NCBI GenBank assembly: GCA_963729935.1
Contig: CAVSPW010000012.1
Coordinates: 1-64,000 of the forward strand
Origin: CAIKMD01 sp963729935
GTDB lineage: Bacteria; Pseudomonadota; Alphaproteobacteria; ATCC43930; CGMCC-115725
Length of the DNA stretch: 64,000 bases
Direction of reading: 5' to 3'
Part shown: positions 52,991 to 61,509 of the stretch, piece after piece
How positions within the stretch are numbered: the first letter of the stretch is position 1
How the letters are laid out: each line of letters opens with the position of its first letter
Notes under the pieces: generated by a model
Database searches by the model: none
What the model was told of the DNA's origin: nothing
The model's input: only the letters and a program-made list of their open reading frames with translations
Position numbers and translations under genes: made by a program

Positions 52991-53786
52991 TGGATCTCTG
53001 CCCTGATTGTCTCATAGACAGACGCAAAGCCCTCCAGCGCGAAGATGTCTTTGACGTTGCGCGGGCGCCGGAACGGGATCTTGTGCTCGGACGCGATACG
53101 CGTCGGCTGCTTCGTCAGCACGAGCGTGCGATCGCCCAGCGCGATCGCCTCGGCGATGTCGTGCGTGACGAAAATGATCGTCTTGCGGCCCATCTCCCAC
53201 AGCCGCAACAAGTCTTCCTGCAACGATGCGCGGGTCTGCGCGTCGACCGCCGCAAAAGGCTCGTCCATTAGGATGACCGGCGGATCGTAAACGAGCGTGC
53301 GGATCAGCGAGGTCCGCTTGCGCATGCCGCCGGAGAGCTCGTGCGGATAATAGCGCTCATAACCGGACAGCCCGACCGCCTTGACCAAGGTCTCGGCATG
53401 GGCGCGGCTCTTCTCGTCGAGCCGGCCTTGCACCTCGAGCGGAAACAATACGTTGTCGATCGTGGTGCGCCAGGGTAGAAGATTGTCGTCCTGCGTCACG
53501 TAGCCGACGCGCCGGTCGAGGCCGGGGCGCAACGATTTTGCGTCGCTCCCCCCATCGCATCGCCGGCAAAGAAGATCTGCCCATCGCTCGCCGCATCGAT
53601 CTGCGCGATCATGTTCAAGAGCGTCGTCTTGCCTGAGCCCGACGGGCCGATCATGGTGACGAACTCGCCCTCGCCCACGGCGAAGGAGAGATCGCGAATG
53701 ACCCAAGGCGAGGGTTCGCGCCCCTGGCGCGTGGGAAAACGCTTGGCCAGATTTCGGATCTCGAGAAGTGGTGTCGTCATCGTCAC
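52987..53786 (-). CDS. ABC transporter ATPase, SsuB/TauB type, interrupted by a frameshift
   Basis: About 266 codons read in two frames. The first part (GTG 53786 or ATG 53780 onward) has Walker A GPSGSGKTT. The second part has the Q-loop VGYVTQDDNLLPW, signature LSGGMRKR, Walker B VILMDEP and H-loop THD. The frames meet at a run of six C (53548-53553; G on the coding strand). Seven would give a continuous protein reading AGDAMGGSDAKSLRPG. This is either a sequencing or assembly error at a homopolymer, or a true frameshift that inactivates or phase-varies the transporter. It overlaps the permease genes on both sides by four bases. Confidence 0.88.
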
Positions 53787-54565
53787 GCGCCGCCGATCTC
53801 CTGCAACATTGAATCCGCGGGCGGGCGCCAGCGGAGAAGGATTTTTTCCGTCCCGTCGACCAACCAGCCGACGGCGAGGACGATCAGGGTCGCGCCGATG
53901 ATCGCCGCGAAGACCTGGGTGATATCGAAATTCATCGCGCCGATCTGGACCAAATAGCCGAGGCCGCGATTGGACGAGATGAGCTCGGCGATCACCGCCG
54001 CGCCGATGCCGTAAGGGAGCGCGATCCGCAGCCCCGCGAAGATATTCGGCACCGCGCCGGGGAACACGATGTGGCGCGCGACCTGCCGCTCATTGGCGCC
54101 GACGAGCTGCGCCATCTGCACGAGCTTGGCGTCGAGCGAGCGCACGCCCGAAAGCGTGCTGAAATATTCGATGAAGAAGACGACGCTTGCGACCAGCGCG
54201 ATCTTCGATTCGGTGCCGATGCCGAACCACAGGATGAAGAGCGGCGCAAGCGCGAGCTTCGGCGCGCCATAGCCGCCGACCATGAAGGGATCGATGATCG
54301 AAACCCAGCCCGGCAGGCGCCGCAGGGTGAAGGGAAGGATGATCGCCGGCACGCCGCCGATGAGGGCGCCGAGCGCGGCCTCTTCGACGGTATAGCCGCC
54401 GTGGCGCAGCATCTCGCCGCTCCAGGTCGATGTGAAGAAGCGCGAGATCGTCAGCCAGGGCGTGCTGAGCCAATAGGTGCCGAACAGCCAGCTCCCCAGC
54501 TGCCACAGAGCGAGCAGCAAGATCCCGACGAGAATACGATCTGCAATTAACCGATAGCGCTTCAT
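53783..54565 (-). CDS. ABC transporter permease, SsuC/TauC type (first permease)
   Basis: 260-residue inner-membrane permease with about six TM helices. It contains VGGYGAPKLALAPLFILWFG and the ATPase-contact loop around LVGANERQVARHIVFPGAVP, both typical of the nitrate/sulfonate/taurine group. It is the first gene of the permease-ATPase-permease unit on the minus strand. It differs clearly from the second permease, so the two come from an old duplication or were recruited separately. Confidence 0.93.
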   Translation of the reverse strand: MKRYRLIADRILVGILLLALWQLGSWLFGTYWLSTPWLTISRFFTSTWSGEMLRHGGYTVEEAALGALIGGVPAIILPFTLRRLPGWVSIIDPFMVGGYGAPKLALAPLFILWFGIGTESKIALVASVVFFIEYFSTLSGVRSLDAKLVQMAQLVGANERQVARHIVFPGAVPNIFAGLRIALPYGIGAAVIAELISSNRGLGYLVQIGAMNFDITQVFAAIIGATLIVLAVGWLVDGTEKILLRWRPPADSMLQEIGGA

Positions 54566-54698
54566 CGCTCCCTGCGCCCCTTGTTGTGGGCAGATTTATG
54601 TCCGGCCTGGGCCAATAAGTCCAGAGCCGCATTGCTGCGACCGCACAATAGCCAGTCGGCAAAGGCCGGCGCGATGTGCCGGCCGCGCATGCCCCGTC

Positions 54699-55436
54699 TT
54701 AGGGCATCTCGCCCAACAAATGAGCCACGCCGGCGCGGCGCGCCCAATATTCCCAGGCGCGCCAGGATTCCGGCGCCTTGGGATTGAAGGCACCGCGTAC
54801 CTCGATCTCGCCCGGCGCGAGCGCCTTGAAATTCGGGTTCAATCGCATCGCCGCGGTCATCACGCGCGCATTGACCGGCAGATAGACCGACAGCCGCACC
54901 ACGTCCTGCACCGTGCCTCCGCCCGCGGCAAAGCCGTGTCCGCGCATCAAGGCGACACGGCCCGGGCCCAGGCGCTTGGCGAGATCGCGGCCATGATCCT
55001 GGTTGACGACGAGGAGATTCGTATTGTCGCCGAATTTATCCGCGATGTCCCAGACCGGCACCGACGCGCCGATCGAGCTCGCGACATGGATGACGGGCTT
55101 CAGCGGGACGCCGGCGATGCCGAAGGGCAAGGTCTCCTCGGCATGGCTATGCACCACGGCGTTGACGTCGGGACGCGCCTCGTAGATGCCGCCATGGATG
55201 AAGCGCTCGAGATAGGGCGGGCGGCGATCATCGCCGACGACTTTGCCGTCGAGCGTGAACTCCATGATGTCGCGCTCTTCCACCAGTTCGGGGCTGCGCG
55301 AGCGCGAGAGCAGGAAGCGCTCGGGATTGAGCGGATGGCGGATGCTGACATGGCCATAGGCGTCGACCACGCCCTGATGGGCAAGGATGCGGTTGGCGAT
55401 GACTACGTCTTTGATTGCCGATTCAAGCTCGCTCAT
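54699..55436 (-). CDS. Class II aldolase/adducin-family protein
   Basis: 245-residue protein of the fuculose-aldolase/ribulose-phosphate-epimerase-like class II aldolase family. Zinc ligands are in VHSHAEE and MRGHG, and the acidic catalytic position is in the AEE segment. YGHVSIRHP near the N-terminus is a family signature. Relatives include aldolases and decarboxylases of aromatic catabolism, such as the 3,4-dihydroxyphthalate decarboxylases, which suits the phthalate-like genes next to it. It is the last gene of the 54.7-59.1 kb minus-strand operon. Confidence 0.88.
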   Translation of the reverse strand: MSELESAIKDVVIANRILAHQGVVDAYGHVSIRHPLNPERFLLSRSRSPELVEERDIMEFTLDGKVVGDDRRPPYLERFIHGGIYEARPDVNAVVHSHAEETLPFGIAGVPLKPVIHVASSIGASVPVWDIADKFGDNTNLLVVNQDHGRDLAKRLGPGRVALMRGHGFAAGGGTVQDVVRLSVYLPVNARVMTAAMRLNPNFKALAPGEIEVRGAFNPKAPESWRAWEYWARRAGVAHLLGEMP

Positions 55437-55462
55437 GAAGCGTCCTCGCGATAGGGAAAGGG

Positions 55463-56449
55463 TCAGTGGGCATGGAAGGTGCGGACGAAGATGTCCTCGA
55501 TCGGAATGGGTTTGGCGATCAGGTTTTGCTCATGGAGGTAGGTCACGAGCGCCTCGAGCGTCTTGCGGTTGGCTTCGACGCCGTCGGGCCAGGGATCGCC
55601 GCCGAAGACCTCGTTGATCTCGTCGATCTCAGCGGTCATCCAGGGCAGCATGTAGCGCAGCGCGCCCGTCTCGCCCATCATCGCCAGCGCGCGCCGGCGC
55701 GATTTGGTCAACGCCTCATAGAGGCTGGTCGCGACGAAAGGATGCTTCTCATGCACGTCGCGGCGCAGCGCGACGAGATGCATGATCGGGAAAATTCCGG
55801 TGCGCTTGTAATAGTCGCGCTCCACTTCGTGGTAGTTGGGAAAGAGGCGCACGATGTCGGGATTGCGCTTCATCGCCGCCGGCAGGCCGGTTGCCATGAT
55901 CGCGTCGATCTCGCCCTTGTCGATGAGATCGCTCAAGGATTTGCGCGGATCGGCGAGTTCGATGTCGATCGGCTTCAATAGCGGCGGCGCGCTCGGATGG
56001 CCATGCGTGCCGGTGTGGTTGAGCGCGCCCTGGATCCAATGGATCTTCGAGAGATCGACGCCGTAATCGTGCTGCAGCATGCCGCGGATGAAGATCCCCG
56101 CGGTCTGGGTGTAGAGCGGCACGCCGACCCGCTTGCCTTCGAGATCCTTGGGGTTCTTGATCCCCGAGCGCTTGTTGATCGTGACCATGCTGTGCCGGAA
56201 GACGCGCGAGGGAAAGAACGGCAGCGCCACGAATTTCGAGGTGCCGGCGCTCAGCCCCGAGATGAATTCCGAGCTTGAGAATTCGGACGCATCGAATTCC
56301 TGCCCGCCGCCCATGCGATCGAAGATGTCGCGCGGACTGTTGATCGCGATAAAATTGAGATCGATCCCGGCCGGCTTGATTTCGCCGCTATAGAGCGGCA
56401 GCACGCGGTCATAAAGGCCGCAGGCAAAAGTCAGGGGAAGGTCGGCCAT
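55463..56449 (-). CDS. 4,5-dihydroxyphthalate decarboxylase-like protein
   Basis: 328 residues from ATG 56449. The N-terminal LTFACGLYDRVLPLYSGEI and the segments FDASEFSSSEFI and FPSRVFRHSMV match the Pht5-type 4,5-dihydroxyphthalate decarboxylase group, which shares the fold of periplasmic binding proteins. No signal peptide is present, so a cytoplasmic enzyme is more likely than a binding protein. A longer frame upstream runs inside the next gene and is rejected. It probably decarboxylates a dihydroxylated aromatic diacid in this operon. Confidence 0.85.
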   Translation of the reverse strand: MADLPLTFACGLYDRVLPLYSGEIKPAGIDLNFIAINSPRDIFDRMGGGQEFDASEFSSSEFISGLSAGTSKFVALPFFPSRVFRHSMVTINKRSGIKNPKDLEGKRVGVPLYTQTAGIFIRGMLQHDYGVDLSKIHWIQGALNHTGTHGHPSAPPLLKPIDIELADPRKSLSDLIDKGEIDAIMATGLPAAMKRNPDIVRLFPNYHEVERDYYKRTGIFPIMHLVALRRDVHEKHPFVATSLYEALTKSRRRALAMMGETGALRYMLPWMTAEIDEINEVFGGDPWPDGVEANRKTLEALVTYLHEQNLIAKPIPIEDIFVRTFHAH

Positions 56450-56460
56450 CGCCCGATCCC

Positions 56461-57441
56461 TTACGGCTGCTCTTCGCGCAGGAAGCCGAGCTTCGACATC
56501 ACCGGTTCGTCGGTGACGCGAAAGAGCACCGCGTCGCTCGATGCGCGGTGGAAATGCGTCTGCCAGGACGGCACCACCATCACATCGCCGCGCCGCCAGG
56601 GAAAGCTCTTGCCCTCGACGACGGTCTCGCCTTCGCCCTCGACCGGCGAGTAGATCATGTTGGCGGTGCTGCGCGCGGGCTTCGTCGCCGCGCCCCGCGC
56701 CAGCTTCATCATGTACAGCGCCACGGTCTTGAGCGCGGGCGCCGGAGAGCCCAGCTCGATCTGCGTGCCGTAGCGGCCGCTCGGCTCCGGCTTCGCGGCG
56801 GCGAGGCGCGCTTGGGTCTCCGCCCAGGGAAAGTGCATGGTCGACGGCGTCGATGGCCGCGCGCCCTTGGCATATTCGTCGGGATTGGCCTCGAAGAACA
56901 TCGGCTCGAGCAGATGAACCAAGGGCACGTCGAGGAAGTCGATCCAATACCCGTTCGATTTCCCGTCATTCCCGTGGCCGTGCCAGCACCAGTTGGGCGT
57001 CAGCAGCACATCGCCTGGCATCATCTCGAGCCTGACATTCTCGACGACCGTATAGGTGCCGGGCTCGGCATCGACGACGAGGCGAAGCGCGTTGGGCGAA
57101 TGGCGATGCGAGCGCGCATGCTCGCCCGGCATGATCATCTGATAGGCCGAAACCAAGGTCGCGCAGGTGCCATAGCTGCTGCCGCCCTTGACATTGGTCA
57201 GGATGAGATTGCGGCGCTCCGCGAGTTCGGTGTTGATGAGCCGCCCGGCGGCGTCGAGCGCCGACTTGGCCTGGGCGTAATGCCAGATCGCGGGCGGATA
57301 AACCTTCTTCGGCACCGGATAAAGCGAGGGCGTCGCCTTGGCCCAGCCGGGCCCCATATCGACGGTCGCGAGCCGGGCATATAATTCCTCGAGCGTGCCG
57401 CTGCCCGCCAAGTCCTGCGGGCTTGCGCCGGTCAATTCCAT
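56461..57441 (-). CDS. Gentisate 1,2-dioxygenase-like cupin
   Basis: 326-residue bicupin. The first barrel holds SHRHSPNALRLVV, the classic iron-ligand motif of gentisate and salicylate dioxygenases, and WCWHGHGND. The second barrel has NMIYSPVEGEGE and WQTHFH. It is shorter than the relative at 10854-12068 but of the same family. It would cleave a hydroxylated aromatic acid ring with O2. It lies 11 bases before the decarboxylase gene and 18 after the monooxygenase gene. Confidence 0.88.
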   Translation of the reverse strand: MELTGASPQDLAGSGTLEELYARLATVDMGPGWAKATPSLYPVPKKVYPPAIWHYAQAKSALDAAGRLINTELAERRNLILTNVKGGSSYGTCATLVSAYQMIMPGEHARSHRHSPNALRLVVDAEPGTYTVVENVRLEMMPGDVLLTPNWCWHGHGNDGKSNGYWIDFLDVPLVHLLEPMFFEANPDEYAKGARPSTPSTMHFPWAETQARLAAAKPEPSGRYGTQIELGSPAPALKTVALYMMKLARGAATKPARSTANMIYSPVEGEGETVVEGKSFPWRRGDVMVVPSWQTHFHRASSDAVLFRVTDEPVMSKLGFLREEQP

Positions 57442-57459
57442 CGCCGCCTCCTCCTCGCC

Positions 57460-59082
57460 CTAATTCAGTGCCCCGCGCGCGCAATCGATCAGCCGCAGCG
57501 GGTCGGCCGGCATCGTATCGTCGCGCCAAGCCACGTGCCCGTCCGGGCGCACCAGGACGAGCCGCCTTTCATAAACGCGCGCAAGCTCGGGCTCGTCAAG
57601 GGCCAGTTGCGTCAAGGGAACGCCGCGCTGAGCGGCGGCAGCGGCGAGCGCGTCGCCAGCCGGCGCGAGCTTGCCGATGCGCAGCAAGACAAAACCACGG
57701 CCGAAGAGATCGAGGGTCGAGCGCCCGTCTTTCAGCCAGACATGCGGCGCCCGCGCGCCCGGCCGCGCCGTCTGGGTGTAGGTCATGGCCTCCAGGGGCG
57801 GCGGGTTGGTGCCATCCGACCAGCAAATCGGCGAATCATCGTAGCGGTAACCGAGATGGATCCCGAGCGTGTACCATTCATGCCGCATCGCTTCGCTGAA
57901 TGCGCGGCCCACCGCGGCGCGCTCCTTGGCGCCTTCCGCCGTATCGGCAAGGAAGGCGTCGGTGCACCGAGGCGAGCGCATGCGGCCAAGATTTGCCGTC
58001 GCCTGCGCCACGTTACGCACCGCGACCGGGCGACGTTCCGTCTCGTAGCTGTCGAGAAGACGCGGTCCGGCCCAGCCGGCCAAGACGGCATCGAGCTTCC
58101 ACGATAGATCGACCGCGTCCTGGATGCCGGTATTCATGCCGAAGCCGCCGGTCGGCGACATGGCATGGATGGAATCGCCCGCCAGGAACACACGCCCCTT
58201 GCCGTAATGCTCGGCGACCAGCTCGCGCCGGGTCCACGGAACCACGGTCAAGATCTCGTAGTCGAAATCGCGTCCGACCGCGCGGCGTATGGCGGCGTCG
58301 ATATCGGCGGTGCTCAGCTCCTTGCGCTCGGGCCCGCCGATGATCGACATGCGCCATTGATCGGCGCCGTTGATCGCGACGATCGTCGCCCAGGTTCCTT
58401 CCGGGCCGACGAAGATGTGGCGATAGGCCTTGCCCTTGTCGTGGAGCGCGACGAGGTTCGGACAGCGGAAGATGATGTTGGTGGTATAGGTCAATGCCGG
58501 GTTGCCCAGCATCGCGATGCCAAGCTTATCGCGCACGAAGCTCGAGGCGCCGTCGCAACCGACGAGATAGGCGGCGCGGATCGTCTCGCGCGTGCCGCGT
58601 TCCAAATCGTCGACCGTCGCCGTGACGCCGGCCGCGTCCGCGACGAAATCGAGGAGACGCGTGCGGTAGCGCAGCTTCACCGTCGCAAAGGATTGCGCGA
58701 ATTGCCGCAGGATCGGATCGAACATATGCTGCGGACAGCGCTCGCGATGCTGCGGGCTTTGCGGCAGCGGCTTTTCCGCCCCCATCGCCGGCATCCTTTC
58801 GCGCCCGAGCTCCCAGCCGGTCATGCTCGTCAGGTAGATATTGTCTTGCGGGTAATCGCGCGGATAAGGCGAATGCTCGACCGCGTCGACGAGGCCCCAA
58901 CGGCGGCAGAATTCCATGGTGCGCACGCCGACGAGATCCATGCGCGGCTGATAAATTGAGCCATCGGATTGCTCGATCACGATGCAGGAACGGCCGCGCC
59001 AGCCGAGATCGCCCGCCAGCGCCAGACCGACCGGCCCGGCGCCGACAATGAGAATTGGCAAATCGTACCGCGCGCCGCTCAT
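57460..59082 (-). CDS. FAD-dependent aromatic-ring monooxygenase (TfdB/phenol hydroxylase type)
   Basis: 540-residue class A flavoprotein monooxygenase. It has the Rossmann GAGPVGLALAGDLGWRG, the FAD/NADPH DG motif within LVGCDGASSFVRDKLGI, and GDSIHAMSPTGGFGMNTGIQD. The C-terminal thioredoxin-like domain of the phenol-hydroxylase group is present (RPDGHVAWR near the end). It would hydroxylate an aromatic ring with NAD(P)H and O2. It is the first gene of the catabolic operon, and an inverted repeat lies just upstream of its start. Confidence 0.92.
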   Translation of the reverse strand: MSGARYDLPILIVGAGPVGLALAGDLGWRGRSCIVIEQSDGSIYQPRMDLVGVRTMEFCRRWGLVDAVEHSPYPRDYPQDNIYLTSMTGWELGRERMPAMGAEKPLPQSPQHRERCPQHMFDPILRQFAQSFATVKLRYRTRLLDFVADAAGVTATVDDLERGTRETIRAAYLVGCDGASSFVRDKLGIAMLGNPALTYTTNIIFRCPNLVALHDKGKAYRHIFVGPEGTWATIVAINGADQWRMSIIGGPERKELSTADIDAAIRRAVGRDFDYEILTVVPWTRRELVAEHYGKGRVFLAGDSIHAMSPTGGFGMNTGIQDAVDLSWKLDAVLAGWAGPRLLDSYETERRPVAVRNVAQATANLGRMRSPRCTDAFLADTAEGAKERAAVGRAFSEAMRHEWYTLGIHLGYRYDDSPICWSDGTNPPPLEAMTYTQTARPGARAPHVWLKDGRSTLDLFGRGFVLLRIGKLAPAGDALAAAAAQRGVPLTQLALDEPELARVYERRLVLVRPDGHVAWRDDTMPADPLRLIDCARGALN

Positions 59083-59106
59083 CGATTCACGCCCTCCGCC
59101 ATTTCT

Positions 59107-59125
59107 TATCTACCGCGCAAAGATA
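59107..59125. promoter_or_regulatory. Inverted repeat upstream of the FAD monooxygenase gene
   Basis: TATCT-N9-AGATA lies 24 bases upstream of the monooxygenase start, in the divergent gap to the 59324 gene. The spacing suits a LysR- or GntR-type site. No regulator gene is adjacent. Confidence 0.35.
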
Positions 59126-59289
59126 GGCCGCCACTCCGGAATTTGTAAGCGCGTTCTGGCTTCGGCCGCGCTTGGGACCGCTGCCATGCCGCGACACGGC
59201 GTCGCGGCGCAAAGGCCCGGCACGCGGCGGGGCTTACCGCCTTTACAAAGCATGGCGATGAAGGAGGGTCCGGTTCCACCAGCGCGGTC

Positions 59290-59303
59290 AAGCTGATAAG
59301 CTT
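59290..59303. promoter_or_regulatory. AAGCT-GATA-AGCTT palindrome upstream of the propeller gene
   Basis: A perfect 14-base inverted repeat (two 5-bp arms) ends 20 bases before ATG 59324 and just ahead of its GGGGAGG ribosome binding site. It could be an operator overlapping the leader. Confidence 0.35.
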
Positions 59304-59323
59304 TGCTCCGGGGAGGACCGAGC

Positions 59324-60352
59324 ATGACCGGGAGCACAGAGCTCATTCGCGTCGCCGCGTCGGAGCGCGCGATCTTGAACGGGGTCGCAGTCTCACCGCA
59401 GGGACGCATCTTCTCGAGCTTCCCGCGCTGGATGGACGCACCAACCCCGAGCCTCGCCGAGGCGATGCCGGATGGCAGCTTCAAGACCTTTCCCGGCGAT
59501 CGCTGGAACGAATGGCGGCCGGGACTCTCGCCCGCAGATCATTTCGTCAACGTTCATTCGATCTGCGCCGATGCCGAGAATTTCCTCTGGGCGGTGGACG
59601 ATGCCGCGCCGCACCATCAGCCGCATCTGAAAGGCGGGCCGAAGCTCGTCAAATTCGATCTGCGCACCGACAAGCTCGCGCGGGTCTACCCGATGGACGA
59701 GAGCGTGGCGCCGCAAGGCGCCGTGCTCGGCCATATGCGCGTGCTGGGCCAGCACGCCTTCATCACCGAATCGAATTTCGGCGCGATCATCGTGCTCGAT
59801 CAGGAAACCGGGACCACGCGCCGGCTCTTGAGCCGCGATCCCAAAACCCGCGCCGAGCCCTCGATCGTGCCCGTGATCGACGGCAAGGAATTCCGCCGCG
59901 CCAACGGCAAAGTGCAAATCGTCAACGTCAACCTGCTGGAGCTGAGCAATGACGGGCGCTGGCTCTATTTCACCTGCCTTTTCGGGCCCGTGCTGCGCCG
60001 CATCGAGACCAGATACCTGCTCGACCCGTCGCTCGGCGATGACGATCTTGGTCCTTTGATCGAGGATGTCGCGCGCATCCCGCCTTGCGCCGGCTTCACC
60101 ATCGACCGCAGGGGCAGACTCTATTTCTCGTCCTTCACCCAGAACGCGATGCTGGTCATGGGCGAGGACCGGCAGCTGAAAACCTTGGTCGCCGATCCGC
60201 GCATCAGCTTCCCGAACGAGCCCGATATCGGCCCCGACGATTATCTCTATTTCCCGGCCTCGCAAATCCATCGCCTGCCGGGATTCCAAGCCGACGGCAA
60301 ATCGCAGGTGAAGCCGCCCTGGGAAGTCCTGAAGGTGAAGCTCGCCAATTGA
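59324..60352 (+). CDS. Beta-propeller protein, yellow/major royal jelly family
   Basis: 342 residues from ATG 59324, preceded by GGGGAGG. The pattern of strands (AVSPQGRIFSSFPRW, LWAVDD, LVKFDLRTDKLARVY, AFITESNFGAIIVLD, LYFTCLFGP) matches the MRJP/yellow family, a six-bladed propeller that binds small ligands. There is no signal peptide, unlike many secreted members. It precedes an amidohydrolase gene by 12 bases, so the two are co-transcribed and may act on the same ligand, for example as a lactonase or binding protein. The function is unproven. Confidence 0.82.
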   Translation: MTGSTELIRVAASERAILNGVAVSPQGRIFSSFPRWMDAPTPSLAEAMPDGSFKTFPGDRWNEWRPGLSPADHFVNVHSICADAENFLWAVDDAAPHHQPHLKGGPKLVKFDLRTDKLARVYPMDESVAPQGAVLGHMRVLGQHAFITESNFGAIIVLDQETGTTRRLLSRDPKTRAEPSIVPVIDGKEFRRANGKVQIVNVNLLELSNDGRWLYFTCLFGPVLRRIETRYLLDPSLGDDDLGPLIEDVARIPPCAGFTIDRRGRLYFSSFTQNAMLVMGEDRQLKTLVADPRISFPNEPDIGPDDYLYFPASQIHRLPGFQADGKSQVKPPWEVLKVKLAN

Positions 60353-60364
60353 GAGGATCGATCC

Positions 60365-61351
60365 ATGCCCGCGACGGTCATCGACTTTCACGTTCATATC
60401 AGCGACCCGCTCCTGCAGGCGAAGGGAGCCGCCCACAACGTGATGTCGGGCTTCGGCACGCGCCCGATGGTACCGCCGAAGCCCGAGGATGGCTGGCGCT
60501 ATGACATCGCGCAGAAAACAGCCGACCCCACACTGCAGATCGCCGATATGGACCGCTTCGGCATCGGCAAGCACCTCATCTCGCTGATCGCGGTCTCCTG
60601 CAACACCGACTGGGCCGAGCCCGAGGAAGCGGCCGCGCTCAACCGCCATTCGAACGAGCTCATCGCCGAATGGGTGAGCCGGCATCCCGACCGTTTCATC
60701 GGCAGCTTCACCCTGCCGCTGCAGGACATGAAGCTCGCGATGCGGGAAATGGATTACGCGGTTTCGACCTTGAAGCTGCGCGTCGCGAATTTGTCGTCAA
60801 ACTGCCGCGGCGATTATTTGGGCGAAGCGAAGTATCGGCCGCTTTGGGAAATGGCCCATGGCGAAAAAATCACGAGCTTCATCCATCCGCACGGCTCGAC
60901 CGATATGCGGCTGCAGAAATATTTTCTCTGGAACGGCATCGGCCAGCCGATGGAGGAGACGCGGGTGATGACCTCGCTCATCTTCGAGGGCGTGCTCGAC
61001 GCCTATCCGGGCGTGAATATCGTGATGGCGCATGGCGGCGGCTATCTGCCGCATTACGTAGGCCGGCTCGACCGCAATTTCGAGAACAATCCGGCAAGCC
61101 GCGTGAACCTCTCGAAGAAGCCGAGCGAATATCTGCGCGACTTCTATTACGACACCTGCGTCTATGGCGCGGACGTGCTCGCGGCGCTGGTCAAGCGCAT
61201 CGGCGTCGACCGCATCGTGTTCGGCACGGATTACCCGGTCGGCGAGCGCGATCCCTTCGCCACCTTGAAGGAATGCGCGATCCTCTCGGACGCCGACCGC
61301 GCCATGATCACGCGCGAAACGCCGGCGAAGATTTTGGGACTCGCGGCGTGA
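60365..61351 (+). CDS. ACMSD-type amidohydrolase (third copy)
   Basis: 328-residue amidohydrolase-2 family protein. Metal motifs are DFHVHI (residues 7-12), FIHPHG, AHGGG and GTDYPV. It is more distant from the other two copies in the window, lacking their Cys pair before LVPG. Start ATG 60365 follows GAGAGGATC. It sits downstream of the propeller gene and probably decarboxylates or hydrolyses an intermediate of the neighbouring aromatic pathway. Its stop overlaps a GTG that begins a small membrane frame. Confidence 0.88.
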   Translation: MPATVIDFHVHISDPLLQAKGAAHNVMSGFGTRPMVPPKPEDGWRYDIAQKTADPTLQIADMDRFGIGKHLISLIAVSCNTDWAEPEEAAALNRHSNELIAEWVSRHPDRFIGSFTLPLQDMKLAMREMDYAVSTLKLRVANLSSNCRGDYLGEAKYRPLWEMAHGEKITSFIHPHGSTDMRLQKYFLWNGIGQPMEETRVMTSLIFEGVLDAYPGVNIVMAHGGGYLPHYVGRLDRNFENNPASRVNLSKKPSEYLRDFYYDTCVYGADVLAALVKRIGVDRIVFGTDYPVGERDPFATLKECAILSDADRAMITRETPAKILGLAA

Positions 61352-61506
61352 GTTTTGGTCCCCTTAATCTTTTCCTGCTCCTGATAACTGCGACCCCGTT
61401 CCTCTTGGTCACCTCCACACGTGCCCAGGCGGATGACTACGGCGAACCGGTTGCAATTTTTGCGGCAATCGGGTTTGGCATTCTTGTGATCGGCGCATGG
61501 GCCTGA
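61348..61506 (+). CDS. Small two-helix membrane frame, N-terminal part of an interrupted slipin-like gene
   Basis: 52 codons from GTG 61348, overlapping the previous stop (GTGA). Two hydrophobic stretches (LNLFLLLITATPFLLV and AIFAAIGFGILVIGAWA) are separated by a polar segment. It ends at TGA 61504-61506. The same frame continues without another stop into the SPFH domain starting at 61510, so this looks like the membrane anchor of that protein, cut off by a single nonsense codon. Base composition is visibly less G/C-rich than the flanks. Confidence 0.5.
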   Translation: MSFGPLNLFLLLITATPFLLVTSTRAQADDYGEPVAIFAAIGFGILVIGAWA

Positions 61507-61509
61507 ATA

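Noticed and set aside
55463..56449. Periplasmic substrate-binding protein
   Set aside because: It shares the fold but has no signal peptide and best matches the dihydroxyphthalate decarboxylase-like group.
61504..61506. TGA read as selenocysteine
   Set aside because: No functional Cys/Sec position is expected between a membrane anchor and an SPFH domain, and I see no clear stem-loop for recoding. Nonsense mutation or split genes are simpler.
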